Below, piece after piece: positions 24,582 to 35,144 of a stretch of 64,000 bases of DNA. Source of the stretch: Kordia sp965224175 (lineage in GTDB: Bacteria; Bacteroidota; Bacteroidia; Flavobacteriales; Flavobacteriaceae); contig NZ_OZ245041.1 in NCBI RefSeq assembly GCF_965224175.1, positions 3,534,001 through 3,598,000 on the forward strand, written 5' to 3'. The first letter of the stretch is position 1, and each line of letters starts with the position of its first letter. The notes beneath the pieces are model-generated. The model did no database searches, was not told the DNA's origin, and saw only the letters and a list, made by a program, of their open reading frames with translations. Made by a program: the position numbers and the translations under genes.

Positions 24582-26243
24582 ATGTTTTTTAGATTCCTAT
24601 CTTTTATTGCTTGTTTTGTTGTTTGCCTTAGTTGCAATCAAAAATCCATACTTTCATATAATAAATCAGTATCAAAATCCAATTCTTTACCTTTAGAGGG
24701 TGATTTATTGAAGTGGCATCATAAAGATATTGAAAATGATTCTATAGCTGGAATAAGTCTCTATAAAGCATATGACTATTTAAAAAGTAAAGAAGCTGAA
24801 AATATTATTGTTGCAATATTGGATACAGAACTTAATATTGACAATTCAGCTATTAAGAATCAGATTTGGATAAATCATAACGAAATTCCCAATAACGGCA
24901 TTGATGATGACCACAATGGTTACATAGATGATATTCATGGGTGGAATTTTTTAAATACCTCCATAGATCAAGGTTTACCTTCTGCAAGGTATGGCTTTTC
25001 TCGCTATGTACAAGCATATGAAAAACAGTTTTTAGGTAAAAATATTTCTGAAATTCACAAAGATAGTTTACAACAATTTAAACAATTTGAAAAAGCACAA
25101 ACATATCTTAAAAATTCTATTGAAGAATCTCAAAGTGAACTTTCTCGTTACAAAAATCTTCTCAACAAGCTTATTGCTACTAATAAAGTAATGGATAGTG
25201 TTTTTAGCAGAAGAGAAGTCACCAAGAAGAAACTTGACTCATTACTTCAAATCATAACTGATACTGTTATCATAAAGCATATTGATTTTAAAAAGCTTTT
25301 ATTGAAATATGAGATAAATGAAGACTATTACCATTATAAAATAGATGAGTTAAATACTGAACTAGCAGAGCAATTAAATATAAACCATGTAGGAAGGTTG
25401 TCTAATGATAATATAAATGATATCACAGATATCCAATATGGAAATAACAATGTAAAAGGAATCGGACAAATAAATCATGCTTTAAGGATAAGCAGTTTAA
25501 TAGCCGCCAATAGAATTGATTCAGATTCTGTACAAGGAATCTTGAATAATGTAAAGATTATGCCTTTGAATATAATGTCGTATAACGGTGTGCATGATAA
25601 AGATATAGCATTAGCTATTCGCTATGCTGTTGATAATGGTGCTAAAATTATTAATATGAGTTTTAGCATATCTTTTCCTGTACATGAAGAATGGTTAAAA
25701 GAATCTATGTTATATGCAATGGAACATGATGTACTATTGATAACCTCTTCTGGTAATTATGGAGAAAACCTAGATTACGAACTAGATTTTTTGAATGATT
25801 CATCTGCTGATACTAAAGAAGAGTTTGCAAATAATTTTATGAAAGTAGGTGCTTCTTCTTATAAAGTAGATTCTACTCTTATTGCTAATTTTTCAAACTA
25901 TGGAAAAGAAGAAGTTGATATTTTTGCCCCTGGTAATGATTTGTATACTATTCATGGTAATTACATAGAAAAAGATTTAGGAACTTCTTTATCTTCTGCG
26001 ATTACAACAGGAATCGCCGCATTAATCCGTTCCCATTACCCAAACCTAACAGCCGCCGAAGTCAAACAAATTATTATGAAATCAGGGGTTTCTTATGATA
26101 TCATGGTCAACAAACCTTCTACAAGTAAAGAAAAAGAACTTGTTCCATTCAGTTCCTTATCCAAATCAGGAAAAATAGTCAATGCTTACAATGCACTACT
26201 TATGGCAGAAGAAGTTTCTAAAAAGAAGAAAAAACGCAAATAA
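24582..26243 (+). CDS. S8 subtilase lipoprotein 1 of the tandem array
   Basis: 553 residues. Lipobox CLSC (Cys18) gives a lipid-anchored, exported protease. Catalytic residues: Asp81 (VAILDTELNID), His299 (INHALRISSL), oxyanion Asn392 (TSSGN), Ser469 (GTSLSSA). A DDDHNGYIDDIHGWNF calcium-loop-like motif follows the Asp. Between Asp and His lie 218 residues (about 30 in subtilisin), mostly predicted helical. Its 5' end is unlike the other six, but its last ~210 bases nearly match gene 6 (34915-35142), ending in a basic KKKKKRK tail. It follows the precursor gene by 13 bases. Confidence 0.9.
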   Translation: MFFRFLSFIACFVVCLSCNQKSILSYNKSVSKSNSLPLEGDLLKWHHKDIENDSIAGISLYKAYDYLKSKEAENIIVAILDTELNIDNSAIKNQIWINHNEIPNNGIDDDHNGYIDDIHGWNFLNTSIDQGLPSARYGFSRYVQAYEKQFLGKNISEIHKDSLQQFKQFEKAQTYLKNSIEESQSELSRYKNLLNKLIATNKVMDSVFSRREVTKKKLDSLLQIITDTVIIKHIDFKKLLLKYEINEDYYHYKIDELNTELAEQLNINHVGRLSNDNINDITDIQYGNNNVKGIGQINHALRISSLIAANRIDSDSVQGILNNVKIMPLNIMSYNGVHDKDIALAIRYAVDNGAKIINMSFSISFPVHEEWLKESMLYAMEHDVLLITSSGNYGENLDYELDFLNDSSADTKEEFANNFMKVGASSYKVDSTLIANFSNYGKEEVDIFAPGNDLYTIHGNYIEKDLGTSLSSAITTGIAALIRSHYPNLTAAEVKQIIMKSGVSYDIMVNKPSTSKEKELVPFSSLSKSGKIVNAYNALLMAEEVSKKKKKRK

Positions 26244-26252
26244 TAGCAAACT

Positions 26253-26732
26253 ATGTATCTTATTTGGGCGCTTATAAATGCTGCTTTTGTTATACTATTT
26301 TTCGCCTTGGTATTAACTTTATTCGCCAAAGGAAAACAGTTATTCAACAATAAATATGGCAACGGGATTATTGTAGTATTTGTTTTAGGCGTTATAGGAT
26401 TACTCGGTGCTAAAGAAAGTGATTTTAGTAATGAATATATAAAAGGATACCCTGTAGAAAGGATGCATACTACTATTGAAGATAACATTCTTTTTGATAT
26501 TCACCTTTCGGTAAGTTTAAAAAAAGATGATTTAGGTACATCAATTCCATGTTACAGCAGAAGTGATGCTTCTGGATTTATAAGTGGTCATGTCTGGGAG
26601 TTTAAACATGCTGACATTGATGCGCTAGAAACAGGAAAATATTCATATTCAGTACGAGGTTTACTGCACTGGCATTTATTTGGTATAAAAGTCTATTCAC
26701 AAAATAAAATCTTTGAAGGAATTATAGAATAA
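26253..26732 (+). CDS. Membrane protein of unknown function inside the subtilase array
   Basis: 159 residues. Two N-terminal hydrophobic helices (LIWALINAAFVILFFALVL and GIIVVFVLGVIGLLG) precede a soluble domain of about 100 residues with Cys97 (SIPCYSRSD) and the motif LHWHLFGIKVYSQ. It begins 9 bases after subtilase 1 and ends 38 bases before subtilase 2, so it belongs to the same transcript. It could be an inhibitor, immunity or assembly factor, but nothing in the sequence decides this. Family not recognised. Confidence 0.65.
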   Translation: MYLIWALINAAFVILFFALVLTLFAKGKQLFNNKYGNGIIVVFVLGVIGLLGAKESDFSNEYIKGYPVERMHTTIEDNILFDIHLSVSLKKDDLGTSIPCYSRSDASGFISGHVWEFKHADIDALETGKYSYSVRGLLHWHLFGIKVYSQNKIFEGIIE

Positions 26733-26770
26733 CCAATAAAGTATTGTATTTTTCTACAAAAAGAATCTAA

Positions 26771-28441
26771 TTGAAACACTACAAACTCTTTCTTATAATC
26801 TTAAGCTGTTATTGCATTTTTGCATGTGTATCTCAAAAGCAAATAGCAACAAAACCACGGATAATAACTTCTGGTTTTACAAAAAAACAAACACTTACCG
26901 AAGAGGAAAAGAAAAACTGGCACTTTAAAGATATTTATGAAGATTCTATTCCTGGTATTAGCTTATATAAAGCCTATGGTTTTCTAAAAAATAGAAGATT
27001 AAATGACACTGTTATCGTAGCAGTAATTGATTCAGAACTGAACATTAAAGCTGATGTTTTCAAAAGTAATTTATGGGTAAACAAAGATGAAATTCCTAAT
27101 AATAAACTTGATGATGACAAAAATGGTTATGTGGACGATTTCAACGGTTGGAATTTTTTGACTAATAGTAAAGGTAATTATACCAAATTTTATCATTTTG
27201 AGTCAACACGTATCTTAAAACAAACAATCCCTTTTTTGAAAAATAGTACAGATACAATTGTTGCACTGGGAAGCAAATATGAAATTTATAAAAAGGCTCA
27301 AAAAGATTTCTCAACTCAACTTAAAAGTGCTGAAAGAAGGCAAAAACATGGTAACTACCTTACAGAAAATTATGACAAAGCTTATGCTTTAGTTAATGAG
27401 TTTTTCCCAAATAAAAATTATACAGCAAAAAAATTGGATAGCCTCTATTTAGCATTAAAAGATTCTGATAAAGAAAAAGCAAATCTAGTATATTTTGTTT
27501 CTGATTGTATTAAATATGATTTAACTAAAGAGTGGATTGATACATACAAATTAAATTCAGATAATCTAATTGACAAATGTTTAAACTTAGATTATAATGA
27601 AAGAGAAAATATAGGAGATAATCCAAATGACATAAATGACTCTATATACGGAACAGCAAGAATTTATAATGACATTGATCTTTCTTTTCACTCTTCTCAA
27701 GTTTCTGCAATTCTTGTTAATCATAATAAATCAAAATTTTTGAAAATAATGCCAATAGTTATATCAGCACATGGAGACGAGCATGATAAGGATATAGCTA
27801 TAGCAATACGTTATGCTACAAATAATGGAGCAAAAATTATAAATATGAGCTTAGGGAAAGAACTTTCTTATAATAAAGAATGGATTGAGGACGCTGTTAA
27901 ATATGCAGAAAGTAAAGATGTTTTAATAGTTTATGCTGTAGGTAATGATGCTAAAAATGTAAATAATCTGGAAAATAAGTATTATCCAAATGATGTAGAT
28001 GATAATAATGGTAATGAAATTGTTGAAAATTTTATTGCTGTTGGTTCAAGCACGAAATCATTCGATAAAAATTTAGTTTCTAATTTTTCTAATTACAACA
28101 ACAAACATGTAGATATATTTGCTCCTGGCGATAGTATATATGTTTATTCACCAGATGGCAGTAATTATTACAATAGTGGGACATCATTAGCAACACCTAT
28201 GGTATCAAAGATAGCTGGAATAGTCCGTTCCTACTACCCAAACCTAACCGCTCCCGAAGTAAAACAAATCATCATGGAATCAGGCGTATCTTATGATATC
28301 ATGGTCAACAAACCTTCTGCAAGTAAAGAAAAAGAACTCGTTCCTTTCAGTTCCTTATCCAAATCAGGAAAAATAGTCAACGCATACAATGCGTTACTCA
28401 TGGCAGAAGAAGTTTCTAAAAAGAAGAAAAAACGTAAATGA
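26771..28441 (+). CDS. S8 subtilase lipoprotein 2 of the tandem array (TTG start)
   Basis: 556 residues. Lipobox FACV (Cys19). Catalytic Asp87 (VAVIDSELNI), His307 (LSFHSSQVSA), Asn392 (AVGND), Ser472 (GTSLATP). The His context lacks the small residue usual after His, so activity is less certain than in the others. The start is TTG: the junction reads TAATTGAAACAC where gene 5 has TAATTATGAAACAC, a 2-base loss that removes the ATG. From 26774 to about 26940 it differs from gene 5 by a single base, then diverges. The insert between Asp and His (220 residues) is helical and unique. Confidence 0.88.
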   Translation: MKHYKLFLIILSCYCIFACVSQKQIATKPRIITSGFTKKQTLTEEEKKNWHFKDIYEDSIPGISLYKAYGFLKNRRLNDTVIVAVIDSELNIKADVFKSNLWVNKDEIPNNKLDDDKNGYVDDFNGWNFLTNSKGNYTKFYHFESTRILKQTIPFLKNSTDTIVALGSKYEIYKKAQKDFSTQLKSAERRQKHGNYLTENYDKAYALVNEFFPNKNYTAKKLDSLYLALKDSDKEKANLVYFVSDCIKYDLTKEWIDTYKLNSDNLIDKCLNLDYNERENIGDNPNDINDSIYGTARIYNDIDLSFHSSQVSAILVNHNKSKFLKIMPIVISAHGDEHDKDIAIAIRYATNNGAKIINMSLGKELSYNKEWIEDAVKYAESKDVLIVYAVGNDAKNVNNLENKYYPNDVDDNNGNEIVENFIAVGSSTKSFDKNLVSNFSNYNNKHVDIFAPGDSIYVYSPDGSNYYNSGTSLATPMVSKIAGIVRSYYPNLTAPEVKQIIMESGVSYDIMVNKPSASKEKELVPFSSLSKSGKIVNAYNALLMAEEVSKKKKKRK

Positions 28442-28443
28442 TT

Positions 28444-30114
28444 ATGAAACACTACAAACTTCTACTTATAATCCTAAGCTGTTATTGCATTTTTGCGTGT
28501 GTATCTCAAAAGCAAATAGCAACAAAACCACGGATAATAACTTCTGGTTTTACAAAAAAACAAACACTTACCAAAGAGGAAAAGAAAAACTGGCACTTTA
28601 AAGATATCTATGAAGATTCTATTCCTGGTATTAGCTTAGATAAAGCATATCAAGAACTTTTGAAAAATAAAAAAGGTGATACTATTATAGTTGCTGTTAT
28701 TGATATGCGTATTGACAAAAACCATGAAGATCTTAAAGATTTTATTTGGGTTAATAAAGATGAAATTCCAAACAATAATATTGATGATGATAACAATGGT
28801 TATATAGATGATATGAATGGTTGGAACTTTTTAGGAAATACTAACGGAGAACAGGCGTATAGAGCAAATTTCGAATATGTTAGAGTTATTCGAAAATTTG
28901 AAGATAAATTTAAAGGCAAGCATATTGATGAAATAAAGGATACAATTAATTTCAAATTATATCTAAAAGCAAAGCAAGAATATTCAGAAGAACTAGCATA
29001 TGTAAAAAGGAGATTAAGATCATTGAATTATCAAAAAATAAGAAAAAACTTTTTAGAGGAACAACTTGGGGAAATCTATCCAAATACAAAACTTACGGTA
29101 GAAGTTCTACAAAACCTAAAACCAACTAATAGCACTATTGGGAAAAATATTCAAACCCTTATTAAATATAAAAAAGATAGTATCAAGAATGTTGCTGATT
29201 TTGAGTTAGAACAACGTTATCTGGATGTTTATTTAAATCTCGATTTTAAAGAAAGAGATATCATAGGAGATGATGTGGACAATATTAATGATATTCCATA
29301 CGGTAATAATAATATTAATGCTGATAATTCAGAGGGGTATCATACACATGCCATAAAAGTTGCAGGAGTTATAGTCGCAAACCGTAATAATAATCTAGGT
29401 ATCAAAGGAGTCACAAACAATGTTAAAATAATGCCTATAGCTGTATCTCCATATGGAGATGAACAAGACAAGGATATGGCATTGGCAATTCGATATGCAG
29501 TTAATAATGGGGCGAAAATTATCAATATAAGTTCAAGTAAAAATTTTTCCTTACATCAAGATTGGGTTATTGATGCTTTAAAATATGCTGAAAAAAAAGA
29601 TGTTTTAGTAGTAACTTCTGCTGGTAATGGAGGTAGTAATTTAGAAGAAAAACAAAATTACCCTAACGACACAGATAAAGATAATACAGAGGTTTTAAAA
29701 AATTTTATAAAAGTTGGGGCTTCAGCTTATCAACTAGACGAAAATTTAGTTCACTATACGTCTAATTATGGAAAAGAGAGTGTTGATATTTTTGCGCCAG
29801 GTAAAGATATTTATACTACACATCCTAATAATTCTTATGGCTTTAGTAGCGGAACGTCTTATTCAGCACCTATAGTATCTGGTATTGCTGCTTTGATTCG
29901 CTCTTACTATGTGAATCTTTCTGCATCAGATGTTAAAACTATTATTTTAAATTCTGGAGTAGCGATCAATTGGAATGTAAACAAGCCTCCAACTACAAAT
30001 AATAAAGAACTCGTTCCTTTCAGTTCCTTATCCAAATCAGGAAAAATAGTAAACGCTTACAATGCGTTACTCATGGCAGAAGAAATATCAAAAAAGAAGA
30101 AAAAACGCAAATGA
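28444..30114 (+). CDS. S8 subtilase lipoprotein 3 of the tandem array
   Basis: 556 residues from the ATG at 28444; an ATG at 28438 overlaps the previous stop, but 28444 aligns with the paralogs and gives the same 2-base gap seen at five junctions. Lipobox FACV (Cys19). Asp87 (VAVIDMRID), His302 (YHTHAIKVAG), Asn395 (TSAGN), Ser472 (GTSYSAP). The middle region (about 130-290) is helical and closest in pattern to genes 4 and 6 (ANFE/ARFE, KDTINF). C-terminal segment before the shared tail reads LNSGVAINWNVNKPPTTNN, unlike the SYDIMVNKPS block of genes 1, 2 and 6. Confidence 0.9.
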   Translation: MKHYKLLLIILSCYCIFACVSQKQIATKPRIITSGFTKKQTLTKEEKKNWHFKDIYEDSIPGISLDKAYQELLKNKKGDTIIVAVIDMRIDKNHEDLKDFIWVNKDEIPNNNIDDDNNGYIDDMNGWNFLGNTNGEQAYRANFEYVRVIRKFEDKFKGKHIDEIKDTINFKLYLKAKQEYSEELAYVKRRLRSLNYQKIRKNFLEEQLGEIYPNTKLTVEVLQNLKPTNSTIGKNIQTLIKYKKDSIKNVADFELEQRYLDVYLNLDFKERDIIGDDVDNINDIPYGNNNINADNSEGYHTHAIKVAGVIVANRNNNLGIKGVTNNVKIMPIAVSPYGDEQDKDMALAIRYAVNNGAKIINISSSKNFSLHQDWVIDALKYAEKKDVLVVTSAGNGGSNLEEKQNYPNDTDKDNTEVLKNFIKVGASAYQLDENLVHYTSNYGKESVDIFAPGKDIYTTHPNNSYGFSSGTSYSAPIVSGIAALIRSYYVNLSASDVKTIILNSGVAINWNVNKPPTTNNKELVPFSSLSKSGKIVNAYNALLMAEEISKKKKKRK

Positions 30115-30116
30115 TT

Positions 30117-31775
30117 ATGAAAAGCTACAAACTCCTTTTCCTAATCTTAAGTATTTACTTCGTAGTAGCTTGTAAATCTTTATATCCAATAAAAGTGGAT
30201 AAAATTCCTGTTCCCAAATCAAAGATATCAAAACAAGATTGGAGAAATTGGCAACACAAAGATATCTATATAGACTCTATTCCTGGAATTAGTTTAGATA
30301 AAGCATATAAAGAACTTTTAAAAGATAAAAAAGGCGATACTATTATTGTCGCTTTACTAGATAATAGGATTGATTCAGAACATGAAGACATAAAAGACTT
30401 CATTTGGGTTAACAATAATGAAATTCCCAATAATAATAAAGATGATGACGATAACGGATTTATTGATGATGTGAATGGTTGGAATTTTTTAGGAAATATA
30501 AATGGTGAAAATGTGGGTAGAGCTAGATTCGAATCAACTAGAATAATTGAGAAATACGAAAAAGTTTTTTCAGACTCTAATATTAATGCTATTTCAAAAG
30601 AAAATAATGATAATTTTAAATTATATAAAAAAGCAAAAGAAGCATATGCTAAATCATTAGATGAAGTTAATTATGGTTTCCATTATTTTGATTCTTTAGA
30701 TCAAAATAAAATAAATTTAGAGAAAGAGCTTTCTGAGACATTTCCTAATATCAACTTAACTATCAAAAATCTAGAAAAAGTTAAAAAAGATCATCCAACA
30801 AAGGCTGATGAAATTACTACATATATTAGTTATTTGAAATACCCAGATTGGTCTGAAAGTAGACGAGCTAGCTTACAAGCTTTTTTAAAAATACATTTAA
30901 ATCTTGACTACAAAGAAAGAGAAGTTATAGGTGATAATGTAGAAGATTTGAATGATACAAACTATGGTAATGGAAATATTACAGCAAGTACATCATCAAG
31001 TCATAATCATGCGATAAAAGTAGCTGGAGTTTTAGGAGCAAATCGACAAAATAACATAGGTATTAGAGGAATATCAAATAATTTAAAAATAATGCCTGTA
31101 AGTGTTTCTCCAACAGGAGATGAACAAGATAAGGATATAGCACTTGGGATACGTTATGCAGTTGACAATGGAGCAAAAATAATTATCATGACATTTACAA
31201 AATTCCTTGTACAGCACGAGGATTGGTTATCTGATGCTTTAAAATATGCAGAAAAAAACGATGTTTTAATTGTTTTATCAGCTGGAAATTCAGCTAGTAA
31301 TTCCGATTTTAAAAAAACTTATCCTAATGATTATAACTCTAAAAACATTGAATACATAAATAATGTTATTGTTGTGGGAGGAATACGAAATTCTCTTGAT
31401 GAAAAGTTAGTTTCTGAATTTTCAAGTTATGGAAAAAATAACGTAGATGTTTTCGCGCCAGCGAGAAGTATATATACCACCTTAAGAAATAACAAATATG
31501 GATATGAAAGTGGAACTTCAATGTCAGCTCCGATTGTTGCTGGAATTGCCGCATTAATCCGTTGCCACTACCCAAACCTAACAGCTCCCGAAGTAAAACA
31601 AATTATCATGAAATCAGGTATTTCATTAAATATCATGGTTAACAAACCTTCTACAAGCAAAGAAAAAGAACTCGTTCCTTTCAGTTCCCTATCCAAATCA
31701 GGAAAAATAGTCAACGCATACAACGCGTTACTCATGGCAGAAGAAGTATCAAAAAAGAAGGAAAAACGCAAATAA
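30117..31775 (+). CDS. S8 subtilase lipoprotein 4 of the tandem array
   Basis: 552 residues from the ATG at 30117 (paralog-aligned start; ATG 30111 also possible). Lipobox VVAC (Cys19) followed by KSLYPIKVD, so the N-terminal region is different from genes 2, 3, 5 and 6. Asp82 (VALLDNRID), His298 (SHNHAIKVAG), Asn391 (LSAGN), Ser468 (GTSMSAP). The loop before the Ser has FAPARS in place of FAPG. The 3' end from about 31540 returns to the shared sequence; the tail has KKKEKRK. Exported lipid-anchored protease by signal; substrate unknown. Confidence 0.9.
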   Translation: MKSYKLLFLILSIYFVVACKSLYPIKVDKIPVPKSKISKQDWRNWQHKDIYIDSIPGISLDKAYKELLKDKKGDTIIVALLDNRIDSEHEDIKDFIWVNNNEIPNNNKDDDDNGFIDDVNGWNFLGNINGENVGRARFESTRIIEKYEKVFSDSNINAISKENNDNFKLYKKAKEAYAKSLDEVNYGFHYFDSLDQNKINLEKELSETFPNINLTIKNLEKVKKDHPTKADEITTYISYLKYPDWSESRRASLQAFLKIHLNLDYKEREVIGDNVEDLNDTNYGNGNITASTSSSHNHAIKVAGVLGANRQNNIGIRGISNNLKIMPVSVSPTGDEQDKDIALGIRYAVDNGAKIIIMTFTKFLVQHEDWLSDALKYAEKNDVLIVLSAGNSASNSDFKKTYPNDYNSKNIEYINNVIVVGGIRNSLDEKLVSEFSSYGKNNVDVFAPARSIYTTLRNNKYGYESGTSMSAPIVAGIAALIRCHYPNLTAPEVKQIIMKSGISLNIMVNKPSTSKEKELVPFSSLSKSGKIVNAYNALLMAEEVSKKKEKRK

Positions 31776-31777
31776 TT

Positions 31778-33469
31778 ATGAAACACTACAAACTCTTTCT
31801 TATAATCTTAAGCTGTTATTGCATTTTTGCATGTGTATCTCAAAAGCAAATAGCAACAAAACCACGGATAATAACTTCTGGTTTTACAAAAAAACAAACA
31901 CTTACCAAAGAGGAAAAGAAAAACTGGCACTTTAAAGATATCTATGAAGATTCTATTCCAGGAATAAGTTTAAGTAAAGCCTATGATTTTTTAAAAGGAA
32001 AGAAAGGTGATACTATTATCGTAGCTGTTATTGATACGGAATTAGATATATTACAAGAAGATTTAAAAAATCAAATTTGGGTAAATAAAGATGAAATTCC
32101 AGATAATAATATTGATGATGATAACAATGGATACGTAGATGATATTCACGGCTGGAATTATGTAGGAACAAAAAAAGGAGATGAAATTCCTTATAGTCAT
32201 TTTGAATGTGTGAGAATTATTAAAAAGTATGATTCTCTCTTTAAAAATGTAACTACGATCAAAGAAGTGTCGGAGGATAAAAAAGAACAATTTAAGGTGT
32301 ATCAAAAAGCGTATTTAGATTATCATAAGAGACTAAAAACCTTTACAGGGTATATTGATAAAAATAACAATACTAAGAAGCGTTATAATGCTGGAATAGA
32401 TGTTCTTAAGCTATACCTCCCAAATATAGAAGAACCATACAATTTAGTAAAGCTAGACTCATTAAAAGAAACAATAACGAACAAAGAACAAATTGAAAAA
32501 ATAGAATATTTAATAAAGTTGAAGAAGTATGATGTTTCTGTAAAGTATATCAATAATAGAAATATAATGCATCAAAGGATAATTGATCGTAAATTGAACT
32601 TTGACTTTAATGATCGTTATTTAACTAATGATAATATTCATGATATAAATGATTTTCCGTACGGAAATAATGATGTGCAAGGAACTCAAATTATAAATCA
32701 TGCTACTGAAGTCTCTTCAGTTATTGCAGCGACTAGAAATAATGACATTGGTATTGATGGTATAAATAATTTGGTGAAAATTATGCCATTAAGCATTGCG
32801 GTTGCTGGAAATGAACAAGATAAAGACATTGCTTTGGCGATACGTTATGCAGTAGATAACGGAGCAAAGGTTATTAATATGAGTTATGGTAAAGAAATGT
32901 CAATATATCCTAATTGGGTAAATGAAGCGATTAAATATGCAGAAAAAAATAATGTTTTACTAATAACTTCTTCTGGCAATAATGGGTGGAATATTGATAA
33001 AAATGACAGTTTCCCTAGAGATAAGTTCAAAGGTATTGAAGAGGTTAAAAACTTTATAACAGTTGGGAATACTTCATATAAAATTGATTCTATATTGGTT
33101 CATAGCGCTTCAAATTATGGAAAACAAGAGTTAGATATTTTTGCGCCTGGATGGAAATTACCAGTATTAACTAGATCTAAAGTTACAACTGATACGGGAA
33201 CATCTTTATCTTGTGCTGTAGTGAGTGGAATAGCAAGCCTTGTTTTTTCGTACTATCCAGACTTAACAGCAAAAGAAATAAAAGAAATTATCTTAAAATC
33301 AGGAACTTCAATTGACCTCATGGTATTGAAACCTTACGCAAGAGGTGACAAACGTGACCCGAACAAGGTCTTTTTCAGTTCCCTATCCAAATCAGGAAAA
33401 ATAGTCAATGCATACAATGCCCTACTCATGGCAGAAGAAGTTTCGAAAAAGAAGAAAAAACGTAATTGA
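31778..33469 (+). CDS. S8 subtilase lipoprotein 5 of the tandem array
   Basis: 563 residues. Lipobox FACV (Cys19); first ~57 codons almost identical in bases to gene 2. Asp86 (VAVIDTELD), His308 (INHATEVSSV), Asn401 (TSSGN), Ser476 (GTSLSCA). The Asp-His insert of 222 residues is the longest. The Ser loop contains an unusual LPVLTRSKVTTDTG segment, and the region before the shared tail reads SIDLMVLKPYARGDKRDPN, similar in design to gene 7. It starts 2 bases after the stop of gene 4. Confidence 0.9.
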   Translation: MKHYKLFLIILSCYCIFACVSQKQIATKPRIITSGFTKKQTLTKEEKKNWHFKDIYEDSIPGISLSKAYDFLKGKKGDTIIVAVIDTELDILQEDLKNQIWVNKDEIPDNNIDDDNNGYVDDIHGWNYVGTKKGDEIPYSHFECVRIIKKYDSLFKNVTTIKEVSEDKKEQFKVYQKAYLDYHKRLKTFTGYIDKNNNTKKRYNAGIDVLKLYLPNIEEPYNLVKLDSLKETITNKEQIEKIEYLIKLKKYDVSVKYINNRNIMHQRIIDRKLNFDFNDRYLTNDNIHDINDFPYGNNDVQGTQIINHATEVSSVIAATRNNDIGIDGINNLVKIMPLSIAVAGNEQDKDIALAIRYAVDNGAKVINMSYGKEMSIYPNWVNEAIKYAEKNNVLLITSSGNNGWNIDKNDSFPRDKFKGIEEVKNFITVGNTSYKIDSILVHSASNYGKQELDIFAPGWKLPVLTRSKVTTDTGTSLSCAVVSGIASLVFSYYPDLTAKEIKEIILKSGTSIDLMVLKPYARGDKRDPNKVFFSSLSKSGKIVNAYNALLMAEEVSKKKKKRN

Positions 33470-33471
33470 AT

Positions 33472-35142
33472 ATGAAACACTACGAACTCCTTTTCATAAT
33501 CCTAAGCTGCTATTGTATTTTTGCGTGTGTATCTCAAAAGCAAATAGCAACAAAACCACAAATAATATCTTCTGGTTTTGTTAAAAAGCAACTTACAAAT
33601 ACTGAATGGCAAGATTGGCAACATAAAGACATCGCAAAAGATTCTATAGCAGGTATAAGCTTAGATAAGGCGTATGAATGTTTAAAAAATATAAAAGGAG
33701 ATACTGTTTTAGTAGCAGTTCTAGATACGAGGTTGATAAAAGGAAATGAAGACTTAAAAAATCTTCTATGGACAAATAAAGATGAAATTCCAAATAATAA
33801 TATTGACGACGATAAAAATGGTTACATTGATGATATTCATGGTTGGAATTTTCTAGGAAATAAAAATGGAGCTCAAGAATATCGTGCTAATTTTGAATTT
33901 GTCAGGGTAATAAGAAAATTTGATCCTTTATTCAAAGGTAAAAAGAGACAGAATATTAAAGACACTGTAAATTATGATATATATACTAAAGCAAAAAGAA
34001 CTTTACAAGATGAGATTCATATTGTTAATCAAAATATATTGTATCTAGATTCTGTCAAGGCATTACGGAGTGAAACAAAAAAAGAACTAAGTAAGTTTTA
34101 TCCTGATATTTCATTAGATGTTAAAGTACTTGATAGTATGTTAAGAACAGAAAAAGATTCAACAATTATTAAAAAAATTATATTTTTAAAAGAATATGAT
34201 TCTAATAAACAGTGGTATGTAAATAGGTACAAAAGAGAAAGAAGACATTTAGAAATTTATTACAATAAAGATTATAAAGAAAGATCTGTAATAAAGGATA
34301 ACTCTAATGATTTAACAGATATAAATTATGGTAATCCAACTATTTTTTCTGATTCTATATATCCAAAGCATACTCACTCCATTAAAGTTGTAAGTGTTTT
34401 AGCTGCAAATAGAACAAATAACTATGGTATAAAGGGAGTTACTAATAGTTCTAAAATAATGATGGTAACAGTCTCTCCTTTTGGAGACGAACATGATAAA
34501 GATATTGCTTTGGGAATACGATATGCTGTTGATAATGGCGCCAAAATTATAAATATAACATTTACTAAATATTTTTCTCTGCATTCAGATTGGGTAAGGG
34601 AAGCTATAAAGTATGCTTCTAGAAATAATGTTCTCATTGTATGTTCAGCTGGGAATTACAGTAAAAATCTTGACAATGAAACACCTTATCCAAACGATAC
34701 CGATACAACAGGTAATGAGGTCGTTGATAACCTTATGATGATTGGTTCTAGCACACCTTTTGCAAATGAATTTTTAGTTTCTGATTATTCAAATTATGGA
34801 AAGAAAAATGTGGATATTTTTGCGCCAGGTGAATTTATATATACTAGCATAGGAAAGAACAATTATAATTTTACAAGTGGCACTTCATACTCAGCACCAA
34901 TCGTTTCAGGAATCGCCGCATTAATCCGTTCCCATTACCCAAACCTAACAGCCGCCGAAGTTAAACAAATTATTATGAAATCAGGGGTTTCTTATGATAT
35001 CATGGTCAACAAGCCTTCTACAAGCAAAGAAAAAGAACTCGTTCCTTTCAGTTCCTTATCCAAATCAGGAAAAATAGTCAATGCATACAATGCGCTACTC
35101 ATGGCAGAAGAAGTTTCTAAAAAGAAGAAAAAACGTAATTGA
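33472..35142 (+). CDS. S8 subtilase lipoprotein 6 of the tandem array
   Basis: 556 residues from the ATG at 33472; an in-frame TTG at 33466 overlaps the previous stop and is rejected because the ATG matches the paralogs. Lipobox FACV (Cys19). Asp85 (VAVLDTRLI), His302 (KHTHSIKVVS), Asn395 (CSAGN), Ser472 (GTSYSAP). The 3' ~230 bases nearly match gene 1, nine kilobases upstream, while the middles of the two are clearly diverged. The insert region is Lys/Asp-rich and helical. Confidence 0.9.
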   Translation: MKHYELLFIILSCYCIFACVSQKQIATKPQIISSGFVKKQLTNTEWQDWQHKDIAKDSIAGISLDKAYECLKNIKGDTVLVAVLDTRLIKGNEDLKNLLWTNKDEIPNNNIDDDKNGYIDDIHGWNFLGNKNGAQEYRANFEFVRVIRKFDPLFKGKKRQNIKDTVNYDIYTKAKRTLQDEIHIVNQNILYLDSVKALRSETKKELSKFYPDISLDVKVLDSMLRTEKDSTIIKKIIFLKEYDSNKQWYVNRYKRERRHLEIYYNKDYKERSVIKDNSNDLTDINYGNPTIFSDSIYPKHTHSIKVVSVLAANRTNNYGIKGVTNSSKIMMVTVSPFGDEHDKDIALGIRYAVDNGAKIINITFTKYFSLHSDWVREAIKYASRNNVLIVCSAGNYSKNLDNETPYPNDTDTTGNEVVDNLMMIGSSTPFANEFLVSDYSNYGKKNVDIFAPGEFIYTSIGKNNYNFTSGTSYSAPIVSGIAALIRSHYPNLTAAEVKQIIMKSGVSYDIMVNKPSTSKEKELVPFSSLSKSGKIVNAYNALLMAEEVSKKKKKRN

Positions 35143-35144
35143 AT